From: Rallus limicola
Taxonomy: Eukaryota; Chordata; Aves; Gruiformes; Rallidae
NCBI GenBank assembly: GCA_022605955.1
Contig: JAKCOZ010000032.1
Location: 558,001-622,000 of the forward strand
Length of the DNA stretch: 64,000 bases
Direction of reading: 5' to 3'
A model generated the notes under the pieces. The model saw only the letters and a program-made list of their open reading frames with translations. It ran no database searches and had not been told where the DNA came from. Both the position numbers and the translations under genes were made by a program. Shown one piece after another: positions 37,730-50,267 of the stretch; position 1 is the first letter of the stretch; the number at the start of each line of letters is the position of its first letter.

Positions 37730-37783
37730 GATGCTGTACATCATACAAGCACTTGTCCTAGGGCTTGTATGATGTACAACATC
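37730..37783. repeat. Inverted repeat with 21-bp arms and a 12-base loop
   Basis: The left arm 37730-37750 ('gatgctgtacatcatacaag' plus c) is the reverse complement of the right arm 37763-37783 with a single mismatch. The spacer is 'acttgtcctagg'. As RNA it would form a 21-bp stem with one G-U or A-C type mismatch depending on strand, and on the plus strand the stem could extend by a few wobble pairs. It lies about 120 bp to the left of the ERVL-type LTR. It could be a small MITE-like palindrome, a structured RNA, or a chance palindromic duplication. Confidence 0.95.
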
Positions 37784-37903
37784 GTGCCCACAGAGCTGGT
37801 CCAGAACATGCAAGTCTGCTGAGCTTGTTTCAGTTATGCTACTACTGTACAACAGTAATTTGCAGTGTAGTTTCTCTTCTGGAAATGGCAATGTTCAGCT
37901 GTC

Positions 37904-38499
37904 TGTCCTTGTTTCGGCCAGGATATAGGGAATTCCTTGCTAGCAGCGAGTGGGATGCCGTGTTTGGGAGCTGGGGTGAGAGCAGTGTTGATAACACATG
38001 GATGTTTCTAGCTGTCCCCAAACAACGAAGGACTTTTCAGCTGTTCATATTTCGCACTAATGAGAAGGGAGGGGACACAGCCAGGACAAGTGACCCAAAC
38101 TGGCCAAAGAGGGTATTCCATGCCAATTATGTCATGCTCAGCATAAAAGGGTGGCTAGTGGGGGGATGAGCAGGCAGCTCCAGGACATGTGATTTTGGGG
38201 ACAATCTGGTTTCTCGCCAGCTCTGAACTGCACAGCCTGAGCTCTGTGTTTCAGTGAGAAACCACATTGTGTATCACCAGTCTCATATATTTTGCTATAA
38301 AGTCCTGTTATTATTATTATCTATCTCTCTCTGCTATCCCAGTAAACTGTCCTTACCCCAACCTGTGAAGTTTTGGTTCCTTGGGTTTTCTTCTCCCTCT
38401 CTTTCCCCGTCCCTCAATTCCCCCCCTCACTCTCTCTTAAAGAACAAGCAGCTGCGTGGAGACCAGCTCTCAGCTGGGGCAAACTTCTCCCATCTAACA
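37904..38499 (+). mobile_element. ERVL-type solo LTR, plus strand
   Basis: About 600 bp resembling the LTR of avian ERVL-class endogenous retroviruses from end to end. It begins 'tgtccttgtttcggccagg'. The U3 contains 'gttgataacacatggatg', 'gaggggacacagccaggac' and 'tgacccaaactggccaaag', followed by 'tatgtcatgctcagcataaa' as the promoter region. The R/U5 part has a TTA-rich tract (about 38308), 'cagtaaactgtccttacc', and ends 'ctggggcaaac...taaca'. No internal viral sequence is attached, so it is a solo LTR. The five bases flanking each end do not match as a target-site duplication, so the exact ends may be slightly off. Plus-strand frames of 134 and 88 codons overlap it but are not genes. Confidence 0.85.
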
Positions 38500-39494
38500 G
38501 TGATGACCAGTAAGATCTGATGAGAGTTGAAAAAAACAAAAGTATGTGTGTGAAACTACCCCCAAACACTTACACATGCCAGTTAGAGCAGCCTTTTGCC
38601 TTTGAGAAGAGCAGCCACACCTGTGAGAGCACCGAGTGAAAAGTTCTGTTATTTGAGATGCTCCCTATCATAAAGAATTGATTTTAAGGCAAATGCAAAT
38701 GAACCAAAACATAGACATTAAGGTAAATACATATGCAAAGTACTGACTGCCTGATAAACCCCATGCTATGTTACACAGCAAGAGCTAAGAGTGATACAGC
38801 TATCACTCATCAGGCACACGTACTACCCTAGCTGTGTTTCACCAATGAATTATATTTTGATCTGCTGCTTCCCAGATAGAAAACCTGATACAAACAAAGA
38901 AATGATCCTATCTATATTTTCTCAGTGAAATATGAGCCTCTGAGGGGCTACCCATAACTTTCACATTCATATCTTAATTTCAAATTTATTCTGGCTTTGA
39001 TTCAAGCACAGTGAGAGCACTTGCAGAGGTATCACACATTGACAGCAACAAGGCTTCTACCTACCAGAATTTCTGAGCAGGAAGGGAAGAATATTTGTTT
39101 AAGGTAATAAAGCACAGCATCCCCACTACCTTCCCTCACACTTCATGCACAAGTGCAGAAGGGTGAGACAGAGGGTTATACAGTCTGCTTTCTCAGGAAG
39201 ATGTCATGCCCTTTCTCAAAATTCTTACCATAATTCATTATCTCAGTGAGATCCTGCTTGTTGTTTTTCTGTCTCTGAAGTTATTTGTGGGAAACAGCTA
39301 CAGGACCTGCATACGTACCTCAGCATTTACTGGCTCCCTTCTCCATGCTGTACATACCGCCGCTGCTGTGCACACTGCTGCGCTTTGCCAAGTACTGATC
39401 TCCAGAGCAGGAACACTGCAGTAATAAGCAGGACCTGGGGCTGCTTGAACACTTTTCTCTCTTACATCACTCTGTTCATCTTCTTTCCAGGCCC
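38500..39494. other. Unique DNA
   Basis: No gene or recognised repeat; about 39300-39420 is slightly GC-richer. Confidence 0.6.
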
Positions 39495-39730
39495 AAATGG
39501 CCTGGCTCCCTTTTCCTTACAGCCTGCCTCCAGGTATTCACACACATTTATGAGATCCCTGGAGCATTCCCTTCTCCAGACTGAATGGTCCCAGCTCTCT
39601 CAGCCTTTCCTCATAGGAGAGGTTCTCCAGTCCATCATCTTTGTTGCCCTGGTTCATGTTCAACTGGGTCCCCTGGGACCCCAGGACCTTCTCGGCCAAG
39701 CAGTGTTCCAGCCACTCAGCCCCTAGAACA
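39495..39730 (-). mobile_element. CR1 LINE internal fragment with a deletion, minus strand
   Basis: Degraded minus-strand CR1. The left part matches the 'ctcagcctttcctcatagga' block, translating on the minus strand as '[18 protein letters not shown]'. The right part jumps directly to the upstream block 'ccccaggaccttctcggcc'. By comparison with the 34.7 kb and 4.2 kb copies, roughly 200 bp between these blocks are missing. The 3' end of the element is also not present. Confidence 0.8.
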
Positions 39731-42700
39731 GACCAAAGTAACACTTCCCAGGACTTGCCCAGAGGTTATTAATACTGTTTAAAATTAAATTTTCAGAGTG
39801 CTGACAGGAAAGGTTTCATATTTTTGAAGCTTTTCTCTGTAAAACCAAGCCCTTTTACAGCATTTCATAATTAGAGAAGCACATGCGCGTAAGAGTAGGC
39901 AGTATTACTCATGGTTCAGGTTCTCACCACAGACTTTTGATCTTTTGGATTTATTACTATCAAGAGGAAAACCCTGACAGTTCAGCCTGATCTATTCCCT
40001 GACAGAAGCACACAGTTCCTCAGAGAATACACCAAACCCAAGGATCCCACTCCAAGGTCCCTAAAGCCCAATGCATCCTTGCAGTAGCTCTCCCAACCCA
40101 CCCTCATGAACACTACCTAAGGCTCTGTCCAACAGGTAATCAACAGTTTACTATTTATTGTAATGACACAGTATAAGTTACTCAAGAGAGGAAAAAGAAT
40201 CCCCAGTTGCAAATTACATCAACCCCACAATAAAATCCCCTATCAGGGTCATGATCTGAACCACCGATGGAGTCAAGCACAAGATGCAGCTGGTACACAG
40301 AAAGAATTTGTTTATCCCACAGGATTGCAAGTCTTTAGGAAAACAGCGGCAGCAGGAAGAGTCCCTCAGTTTCAATCCCAACCCAGAAGAATCTCAGATC
40401 CCAAGTAAACATTTTGCCAACATTAGTTAAGAGACATGAATCCTTAACACATATAACTAACCAGTTTTCTGTCTCTTAACAGTAGGCAAGACTTTTGAAA
40501 AGGTTTTTTCAGTGCACTAAATTCAATCAAGTAACAGTTTCATTTTGAGGGGCCCCATAAATGCAGCCCTCATGCACAGTCCCCTTTCTTCCCATTGCTA
40601 TTTGAAGCAGTGCCAAATATCACCAGAGAGCTGTATGAAGCACTGCGATGCAAAGGAAAGCATACTCAGCTTAAAAAGAGGAATGCTTGCTTAAACCAGC
40701 TGCATCTCCTGGCCATTGTTTCCCCTCATTTATTAATTTTATTGCTCTCATTTCATCAAAACAGGACTTCTGGCACTGCAGAAGGCTGTGTCCTAAAAGC
40801 TGGAGTTGCCAGATAGGAAAATATATCTTGTCAACATATTAAACTCAGGTGCACATGATGCCTTAAGAAACATCAGTCAAGTCACTGGGTTTCATAGCTT
40901 TTATTCTTTCTCTGTAAAAAAAAAAGTGCTCTAGAAAATCAAAGCATAAATAAGAATGTGGAACTACCAACACCAGTAGTGATTTACAATAAATACCAAA
41001 ACTGAGAGGGTCTTTGCACACTTGCATCTGCTGTGCCCCTGACAGATCAGGTATGATCACGGGGAGGTCTGCTTACAGGGTTCTTGCAACACAAAATGAT
41101 TTTAAAATGCCAAAGAAACAAAAAAAACCCAAACATAGAAAAGTTCCCAGGTTTGGGATTTTGATTAAAGCACAATGGAAAACATTCCTTTTAAATTTTA
41201 AATTAGGTTCCCCTACTCCTGCATTAAAGATGGGGGAATTTTCCAAAGTCTGTGTGGCCTTTCAGGTAATTGCTTATTTACAGTACCAGAGGCCATGGAA
41301 GTCTTGCCATCAACTTCAGTCAGCTTGACCTTAAACTTAAACAGTGTTGGATGTGTTTCTGTGGAACATGGGATTCTCTGCCTGTCTTAAAGGCCTGAAG
41401 ATGAACATTTCAGCCTCTGCTTTGCATGCTTTCCAGCTCAGGCCTGCTGAAGCAAGATAATATACTCACCTGGAGATTTTCAAAACCATCTCCAGATTCA
41501 GATCAAAACATTTTAGTCTCCTTCTCCTTCAGCTAAAAATAACAACTGAAAGGTATTCGCACAAGTGGCTACCTTTCCTAGGGGGGAGAGAAATGGAAAT
41601 CATCTGTGCAGCAAATTAAGAGGGGGAGATGTTAGCCCAGTTGGGTGGAGGCCTGTGATCTGGTCAGGTTTCAAGGCAAGGCTGGAAGTCAAAGAGAAGT
41701 CTACACAACACCTGCCCCAGCAGCAGATGAGGTATCTCACCCATCCAAGTTATAATTTCACCCAAACGCTGTTTTGTTTTTTTTTTTAAAGTGAGTAAAC
41801 CCAAGTACCTTATTGAAATAATACATGAGATAATGGTCTGAGAAGCCCAGTACGCTCTCAAAAGATGATTATTGAAGATCCCAGCAGTTCAACTAGACAC
41901 TTTTCAGAAATGACTCCAGAAACGGCTCATCCCCTGCCCCTTTATTCTTTAAGCGCCCATTGATTTGAGACTATGATGCGCATCCAAGCACAAAGGGTTA
42001 ATTACTGTGTACCGCTATTACTTAAAATAATTCCAGCAGAAAAGGCAACTGTAATAGCCTATTGTGTGCTTACTTTCAAGAAGTCTGAGCACATTTTCTT
42101 TAGAAACCATAGCAATTTTAATGTTCCCAGCAAACAAAGAAATAATTACCCTTGCAGTCATTGGAATCAATGATGCACACAGGCTGAAAGAGAAACAACT
42201 AGAAAGAAAAGTATCCATTTCAGCCTACTTAGTCTGCAACAAATTCCCCAAATTTAAGGTATCATCAATTCTTAGCAATAAAAGTTGATAATCCTTTCTC
42301 TGCTCCCTCTCTCATTGTAATCATTCTTTGGTAAAACATAGCTAAAATTTCTGTGAAAAAGCAAAGCTTTAGAAGTGCATAGGGGCATTTAAAAAGCTAC
42401 CTCTCAGTATATTCTGGGAGTCAGAGACAGGTAAAGGAAAACACCAACGGAAGCTAGAAACACAGAGAAAATAGAAGAAAACTGAAAGGGGGAAACCTTC
42501 TGAAATAAGCCCCTCCACAGCACTTTCCCTCGACCTTTCACTGCTGGGTAGCTTGGAAAGCATTCCTGCTTGTTTGCAGAACTAAGAAACCCCCTTAAAT
42601 ATGGGATTAATTCTCAGGAAATTCATCAATCCCTCTGAGCAATTCAGTGAAGATAGGGACAGGCTGTCCCTGTCATAGGATAAACTCTTGGTCAGTCTGG

Positions 42701-42936
42701 AAAGCAATGGTAATAATCCCAGTGATAAATAATGATCATTCCAGGTTTTTCTTGGTTTCATTCTCTTGTTCCACAAACTTAGAAGTGACGGAGAGAAAGG
42801 TTTAGTTGTTGCTTTGCTTGCAGTGATGTCTCCATGTAAATCACAAAATACATCCTGAGATGACAGGGAATATAGGAGCAACCTACAGGAGTGCCAAGAG
42901 CTCAGACCTATGAGCTCAGCAGAGAGAACTTTGAGG
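39731..42936. other. Unique DNA, no gene supported
   Basis: No recognised repeats apart from short T-runs (about 41776). The block 41930-42200 is listed separately as a regulatory candidate. Confidence 0.5.
41930..42200. promoter_or_regulatory. Candidate conserved noncoding element
   Basis: Unique block with 'gcgcccattgatttgag', 'gggttaattactgtg', 'cttaaaataattccag', 'gaaataattacccttgcag' and 'aatcaatgatgcac'. Several TAATTA-type cores and no coding signature. This is inference from texture. Confidence 0.25.
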
Positions 42937-42995
42937 GGGGCAGATTCCACCTCCAGAAGTCCCTTCCAACCCCTACAATTCTGTGAACCTGTGAG
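42937..42995 (+). mobile_element. CR1 LINE 3'-end fragment, plus strand
   Basis: About 60 bp of CR1 3' terminus ('agaagtcccttccaacccct', then 'acaattctgtgaacctgtga'), plus orientation. It lies inside the 198-codon minus-strand open frame at 42582-43178, where its reverse complement is read as 'SQNCRGWKGLLEVES'; this marks that frame as spurious. Confidence 0.82.
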
Positions 42996-43954
42996 CTGGA
43001 TAGGTACTGCTGAACTTGAATGGAAAACCAGGCTTCTACCACTGTAAACCTTCTGTTCAGCCAGCGTCTCTCCCTGATGAGTACTTTCCCCAGCTTTACC
43101 TCTGACAACCTTTGCTGAGGATGAAGAGCTATCACTCTCCCACATTAGCAAACAGCGCCCCGCTTTACAATGGCACACAGTAAGAACCCACCCCTGGGTC
43201 CCAACAAGATCAGAAGGCCGTGAGGGTGAAATACACTTTGCTTGTATACAAGGTCAACGTTCCAGCTGACCATTACCCCCGAAGTCACTGGGAAGATCAG
43301 ATCCAACACAGACACAGAGTTTTCTATAGGCAAAGGAGAGAATGGGCACGAAGGAGTGAACATCAGGGAGAGCAGAAAGAATTTCTTATCTTGGAGGAAG
43401 AAATCATGTGTGGATGATCTCCCTTGTACAACTACACTTGCCCTTTTTTTTCTCAGCATGCTGATGTGAAAGGATGGGCAACCTAACAGACGGTTAGCGG
43501 AAGGAATGGGAAATAATACACCTTATTATGTTTCTGATTAGCTACGCTTTCCATAAAAAGACTGCTCCAGCATGCTGAACAAAACACCATTCCCTTGGGA
43601 GTTAGATAGGAGAAATTACCTTCTCAGGTTTTAATTTTAAACTTGAATTTATGAAACCCTAATCCATGCTCCATTAAAGATAGCGTTTGCCAGTATAGCC
43701 AGCAAAGCAGCAATGCTCACAAGCTTTCAGAAACATTTTTTTTTTTCAAGGAGAAAAATCACCGGAGTCAGCCTTTCCCATTGTTCCCATAGCTCTCTTT
43801 TTGGCAACACCCCAAAAAGAAATTGGCATAAGAAGCTGTGCAATCTGTTCTCTCCTTAAAGCAGACAGAGATTTCACTTTTTTTCTTCTTCTTTGGTATA
43901 TAGGGGCTTTTTGCAAGGAGAAGGGACAAAGTTGAAGTCAGAGTGGCGGTTTGA

Positions 43955-43970
43955 TTTTTTTTTTTTTTTT
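43955..43970. repeat. Poly(T) run of 16
   Basis: Uninterrupted T16 followed by a T/G-rich stretch. Confidence 0.9.
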
Positions 43971-45222
43971 GCTTTGTTGTTTTTCTTTTCTTAATATCAT
44001 CCATAGGTCATATTACTTATGATAATCATAGATCAGACCAATGACTGACCGTGCCCAGTAGACAGACTGGGTTGGGTTGATAACAGACTTCACCACAGAA
44101 AAACAGATACACAGGCAGGACAAGTGTGGTGTTACTTCTCTAAAATAACCTTTCAGTCTCCAACAAACTGCAGCTCAAAGGTCTCTGGAGCCAGATGCAT
44201 TGTCTCTATACTTACAGACCTGCAGTAGATTTGTCACATTGCATTTCTGAACTCATAGGAGTTTTGAGCATTCAGAACATTCTGCACAGTGTGTCATCAG
44301 TGCTGAACTGGCCACCTGCTGATTTCATCTGATGTACCTTAATTCTCATATTGGAAGAGAAAATAAACAAACCAACTGTTCCCCATTTTGCCTCTCCATT
44401 ATACCTCTCTCAGCCACCTCATCTCTAAGATGAAGAATCTTTCTTCATGTCATTGATTATACAGAAGTATCAGGACCTCCTTAACATCCTCCTACATGTC
44501 TTTTCCAGTTATACCCAGAAACCTATTTGAATGCTGAGGAAAGACAACCATGATCAGGCACAGTATTCTGTATGGTTTTGATCTGCTGTATTTCCTTAAC
44601 AATATACCTAGTATATCACTTGCTTATTAGGATGGTTACTGAAAATTGAGCTACCATTTTCACCACACTATCCATTAGGATGCTAAAATCCTGATGTCTG
44701 GAAGCAGACATCCCAGAAGCCATAATTTTGTACGTACAGATAGGATTCTTTTTTCTCCTATGTGCATTGCCTTCTGTTTCTCTACACAGGGTTTCACCTG
44801 CCATTTCTTTCACTCAACTTCAGCTCATGATACCTATGCAATTCCTTCCAGTTGGTCTTTTGCATTAACATCTTGATATTCTTCAGACTGTCAATAAGCT
44901 GTCATCTTCCTATTCACTCCATATGCAAGATTATTTTGCCCATGACCATTGTCAAGACTGTATGTCAGACAGCACCAACTCAAATACAAACTTCTCTCTA
45001 ATGGCACCAACACTTCTCCACCCTTTGAAAACCGCTCATCCATTTCTATGTTCTTCCAATTTTTTAACCAACTATTTACCCATGCAAGGACATGCACCTT
45101 ATGGAAACTCAGTGGGTATCTTCACCCGTGAAGCCCTTTCAATGAAGGGAATCTAAAGGATAACTAGCACTTTTTCAGAATTAAGGTCACCTGCATCATT
45201 GGGCTTGCCCTTAACCCTTACC

Positions 45223-45250
45223 TTTTGAGTAGCTTTTTGGCTACTCAAAA
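45223..45250. repeat. Perfect 11-bp hairpin next to an A-run
   Basis: 'ttttgagtagc' and its exact reverse complement 'gctactcaaaa' are separated by 6 bases; the right arm continues into an A-run and 'aaataaaag'. It looks like a small palindromic insertion. No function is inferred. Confidence 0.9.
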
Positions 45251-46049
45251 AAAAAATAAAAGTGATAAATTTGTAGGGCATAGCTTTCCTTCACAGAAAT
45301 TATGCTAATTCCTGCTCCTTTTCAACTCTTGTAGAGCATTGTCAGTGCTTCTCCTGGTCACAGGGTCAATGGTTGATGTGCATTGATACAGGTTCAGTTT
45401 GTTCATGAGACACAAAACTGGGAATGAAAACCCTTCAAGCACTTAAAGGGAAAAAAACAAAGAGCAATTTAGCGTCTTCCAAATGTGGTACATCGTTTAC
45501 CTTTTTTTTTCCTTCCTTGTTTTTCTTTCTACTATAGATTAAACCCAGTTCCTCTTTTGTGTATTCACATTCATTAGTCATTACAAGACTTTGATCTTAA
45601 CCAACAGTCAAAGACATGGAATAGCAGTGTATTGAAAGGATCCAGTTTGTTCCCTGTAATGATGATAACATTTGTCCACCTATTACCGTAGAAATTGAGT
45701 CAACAGTAATGGTACTTGCAAATAATATCACATCCAAATACACCATACACTACCAACAATCAATATTTTCATGATACCTGACAATGTCCATCATGCTGGG
45801 TAATTTCACACAAACAAGAGGCCAGAGAAGTTTACCCTTCTGAGATTGATAATTTAATGAGCACAGTCAAAATTACCTATCTGCAAGTGCATGCTTCTAA
45901 AATGCATCTAGAAATTCTCTCTGCATTTTTACAACATGATTAAGTAGCCTCAGACTGCTCGTACTCGCTCACAAATCTTTTGAGCAACAGCTGTGTAAAG
46001 AATGCTTAGAGAGGTTATTCTTCTCTTAACCACTGTAGTGGCATGGACG

Positions 46050-46265
46050 TGGAACGGTGCAAGCAGTTAATTTTATTTATTTTGCCATTGGCTTTAAATT
46101 ATTTAACTGGTTAAGGATGATGCACCTTATTATCTCCCCAAGCACTACAGCTCCAGTTAAAGATTACATAAAAGGCTATCTACTTCAAGATACAACAGAG
46201 AATGCACAGAGTAGATTGCTTGTGTCTCCATTTAATTACCGCTTAGATTCTTAACTCAATACATA
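46050..46265. promoter_or_regulatory. Candidate conserved noncoding element
   Basis: Unique AT-rich block with 'gcagttaattttatttattt', 'ggctttaaattatttaactg', 'gttaaagattacataaaagg' and 'catttaattaccgc'. A 65-codon plus-strand frame covers it but has no domain. Motif density is like that of developmental enhancers; conservation is untested. Confidence 0.28.
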
Positions 46266-49200
46266 AAGTATTCATGACTGCATATCAAAATTCAGAGAAT
46301 TACACAGTCCCAGGCAAGATTATTTTTTATGAGATACAATAGCAGACAGATAAGGAACTCTTCAAAAAATTGATTGCTCTTCCTTCCCCCAAATACCAGA
46401 GAGAACAGCTAAAGTCCCAGTGAAGTCTTCCAACTTCCTTCAGAAGTTATGCCTCTCACTTTTTTCCACTTCTGAAAAATTCCCTCAATGTTTAAAATGC
46501 ATTGCTCACCCTTCTAACAGCACCAACTGAAAGAGTCATATAATATTTAGCAACAAAGTCTTTGCAAAATAGCTGTTGGAAAGCAAGTGAGCCACTGATG
46601 ACGGCTTAGAGTTTAGGCTGAGGTTTCAGGGTACCTTATCCCATTAGTCAAATCACCTCATCTCTCAGTTTGGGGTGCTGGACTGATAGAGCTGCAAGGC
46701 ACTTATCTTCTCTGTGCCAGGACAGGGATAGTAGACTTTGCTACTTGCACAACACAGGCATTTGCTAAACAAATATGTTTGGGCTACAGTTATTAGTAAA
46801 GGTGTGTCTCTAGCTTAACTTCACTGTTTTCAGAGGTGAATCAAGAGAAACTGAATTGAAGTTCTGGTAATTATGTGTGAGAGCCTCCAACAAAAGGATT
46901 AATCTGAAGTAATTATTCCACTCCAGAAGGTAATTCAGATTATTTCCTTTCACTTGTGCCCTCCCCACACTAAGCAGCCATTTATAAATCAATCACCCTA
47001 TCCCTCACTCAGTTGGGCTTTTAAGAATGTGTAGTTTAGAAAGGCAAGTAATTCCACTAACTCCAATAACACCACCTATGTGCTTAAAGGCATCCACGTC
47101 TACATTAACTAAATCAGGCCTGATGTACACTTGCATACCTTTCTCCTCTCCTTGGGAACAGGAACTTCTATGTTAGTAGTTAGAGAAACTAGAGTAAGGG
47201 TAGCAATGCTGCCTATTAAATTGTTCCACTTTGAGGAACACTACTCACATCTTGTATACTAAAGGCACAGTCAAAACCCTGTCTTTTTTTAAGAGAAATG
47301 CTCCAGTCAAAACAGAAATTATGGTTTCACACAGAGATTATTAGGGGATATTCTTTTGGTCCGTGTTGGGAGACAGTCTGATCAGACCCTTGCAGCCTTT
47401 CCTTCCAGCCTCAGATCTCCAGGAAATTGTCTGGATTTATTGTTATAACCACATATTTCAATTTAAATAAGCAGAGAACTTAGTGCAGCTGCTGCCCAGT
47501 ATGGATATAGCATTCCTTAAGCTCTGCCATTAATACAATCTGTTAGAAACCAGACAAAGCAAGCATATTCATGCATGGTATGCTATATTAAGTTACAAGT
47601 ACCAAAATTTGCTCTCCAGTACTTTTTCAAAGCTGGAGAACAAAGGCTATCAAATAGTCACACCTTTACAAATGCACCAACTCAATGAGGAGTGTGAACC
47701 CAGAAAAAATTTTAGATGTCAGAAGATGAGGTATTTTAATGAAAGAGAAATCAATCTGAAGAGACCGTCCTGGAAGACACTGCTTTTAACAGTCCTGTGG
47801 CACACAGTAGTACATTAATGGATTTTCCAGTTGCCCATGTGTCCAAACAGCCCGGCTTCCTAAGTCTTTAATCCTCAGTCCCTCTGACTGGATTGGTACT
47901 CATCTTATTGTGACAGCCCTCAGACTCCCCGGGAGCCTGTGTGTCTGAAGACACAAGCTGAAGTTGCAGCTGTACCACTAGTACACTGTGAAACCATCTG
48001 TGCAGTCTCACAGCAACTGTTCATCTAAATATCTTCAAAACGCAACACTGATGAGTCTTTTCACTTCTGCTCAGTAGGTGATGAGAGAACATTTTACCCC
48101 AAGCTGTGCCCCAGATGTATTGGATGCTAAATGCATTACTTTAATTTTGATTTAATTTTAAAGTGAGAATTAATAAAAACCACCCTTTGCAACAGATCAG
48201 CTCGATCATCTGCTAGCTGCCATGGCAGTTGCTGTGTGGCTACTCCTAGTCATGCCCTGACACTGAGCTACTACAGGGTCATTTATAAACCTCCAAGGAA
48301 TCTCCAGGTCACAGTTAAGAGTGAATTTCCTGACTTCACTGGAAAGAACCTGTACTGTGCCCTGCCAGCTTCTCTTGGCTCTGTCTGTCTGTCCCTCCCA
48401 GCTTCCCAAGCTGACCTTGTTTATGTGCTAGCTGGAGAAAAAGGAAGCTTTCACAGCAAGTCACTACCTGACACTTCTGTTCTCTCCTGATATTGCCTGA
48501 ACAAATTCATTCTCACGTACATACTTACCTTTCTATTGCACATAACTCTATGTCTGAATGGTTAACACAAGTGCAATGATGCCAACGTCCTGCCTGCCAA
48601 AGTTATTCCAATGATAGAGGTCAGTGGCTCTCCTACTTCTCCTCTTCACTGAGCTGAGTGTTAAAACTAGTTTTTCTGAGTTGTCACTGAGCTGAGCGTT
48701 AACTCTCTAGCCCTAGAGACTGTTAAGCTGGAGGAGAGCAAAGTTAAACCAGGCAGCAACTAGACCAGAAACTACAGAGAGCAAAAGGAGCTGGGAAGGC
48801 TGGCAAAGCAGCTCACACCATCACAGGCAGATGATTGGTTGCACAGTGAGGCTCCATATTATGAAATATTTTATTCATTTTCTTTCACTCCACTCGCTGT
48901 TCCTACTTACACTAAACCTCAGAGTTCGCCCTGCTCCCTTGGTTTTCCTTTTAATTCTGGAGTAGAAGGTGGAAAAGCAGTACATTGCTATTGCAATGAG
49001 AGATAAATGGGTTATCTACCTGAACACTAGAAATTTGCAGATTAAGCACCAGCAAAAGGATGCTATGTCTAGTTTCAGACTCCCTCCTTTATCTACAACC
49101 TCCAGAGGAGCATTTTGCAGGAGCTGGGCGGTAAAACCAAGAAAATTGGGCTACAGGGGCATAAAAAATGGGAGGTCTATAGAGTTCAGTGTGTGTGGAA

Positions 49201-50267
49201 AGCCTCCAGAGAGCTTTTACCTCATTTACAAGATGTTTACCAATATCTCAGGGAGCTTAGAAACACCCAGCACCACAGCTCCACCAAGAGAGGGAATTTT
49301 CAGTGGAGAGAGGAACCACCATGTGCCAGTGCATATACAAAAAGGTGGATACTTAAGGCAAGAGCTCAGATTGAGCACTGACAGCCATGGAGAATTTCTG
49401 GTACCATCTGTGAACAGCTTTATGGCAACTACGTGTTGCAGCTAAGAACCACTCATACAGTTACCCGAAGAAACATCTCCATTTGCAACCAACCTGTTTA
49501 GATGGGACTTTTTAGACTCCCCTGCCAGAGGAAGATGAAGAGAGTGGAGCTAGAGCATTAGAATTTTTGTTTTCCTTTCTGTTCTTGAGCATCTCAGGAG
49601 TCTTTCTTTCAAAAGATCCCAAGGAATTCCCTCTGCAGATGAAACCCAGCACTTTGACAAAAATCAAGCAATTCTTTGACTTGCACTAAAGTCAGACATA
49701 GGGCTGTCCTGCACTCAAAAGATCAGAGAGGACAAGAGGTGATATAGAACAACATTATAAATACAAATTTTTAATTAAAACCTTCAAACACTAGTCTTAA
49801 ACTTCTCTGCTCTCTTGTGGATAGAAGCTGCCATATATGAGGAGCAATAAATAGCATCCTTAGCAAGACAGTTCCCCAGATCTTTACTATTCACTTTTCT
49901 ATTTGGAACTTAATAACTCAGTGAAAGGCTAAAAATCTATACATGGAACCATTTCTGGTAACCACATAATTTGCAAAAGGAGCACTGGAACTCAAAGCAT
50001 GCTCCACCAATCCTCACTTTCTATCCAGATGACCTGTTTACTTAATACTCAGCTTATTTCTTATCAGGTCTAAAGGCCCCAGCTCAAAGCAGAGCCTATC
50101 TGTGCTCAGTAATGCCAAAATACCTAGAAAGAGGTGATAGTCAAGCATGATACCCCTCAGCAGGAATGGTTTGCTCAGAGAAGTATGCCAGCCATTAAAG
50201 CCAGGTGGCATGCAGGGCAGCAAAGCGGCTGTCCTCGTATCTGTTCACCTTTAACTCCTCAGGTCAT

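Larger units (their letters stand above)
42996..50267. other. Unique DNA, longest stretch without a recognised repeat
   Basis: About 7.3 kb with no recognised transposon beyond a T16 run (43955-43970), an 11-bp hairpin (45223-45250) and short T-runs. A 158-codon plus-strand frame (48969-49445) has no recognisable domain and overlaps an 88-codon frame in another register. The block around 46050-46260 is listed as a regulatory candidate. Confidence 0.5.

Noticed and set aside
37765..38169. 134-codon plus-strand open frame
   Set aside because: It lies mostly inside the U3 of the ERVL-type LTR; LTR noncoding sequence read as protein.
42582..43178. 198-codon minus-strand open frame, the second longest in the window
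   Set aside because: It reads through a CR1 3' fragment (42937-42995), has no recognisable domain, overlaps other frames and lacks supporting splice or promoter signals.
45223..45250. Bacterial-type intrinsic terminator
   Set aside because: Hairpin is AT-rich and the genome is vertebrate; this is a small palindrome beside an A-run.
48969..49445. 158-codon plus-strand open frame
   Set aside because: No known domain, an equally open overlapping frame in another register (49115-49381), and no flanking exon signals.
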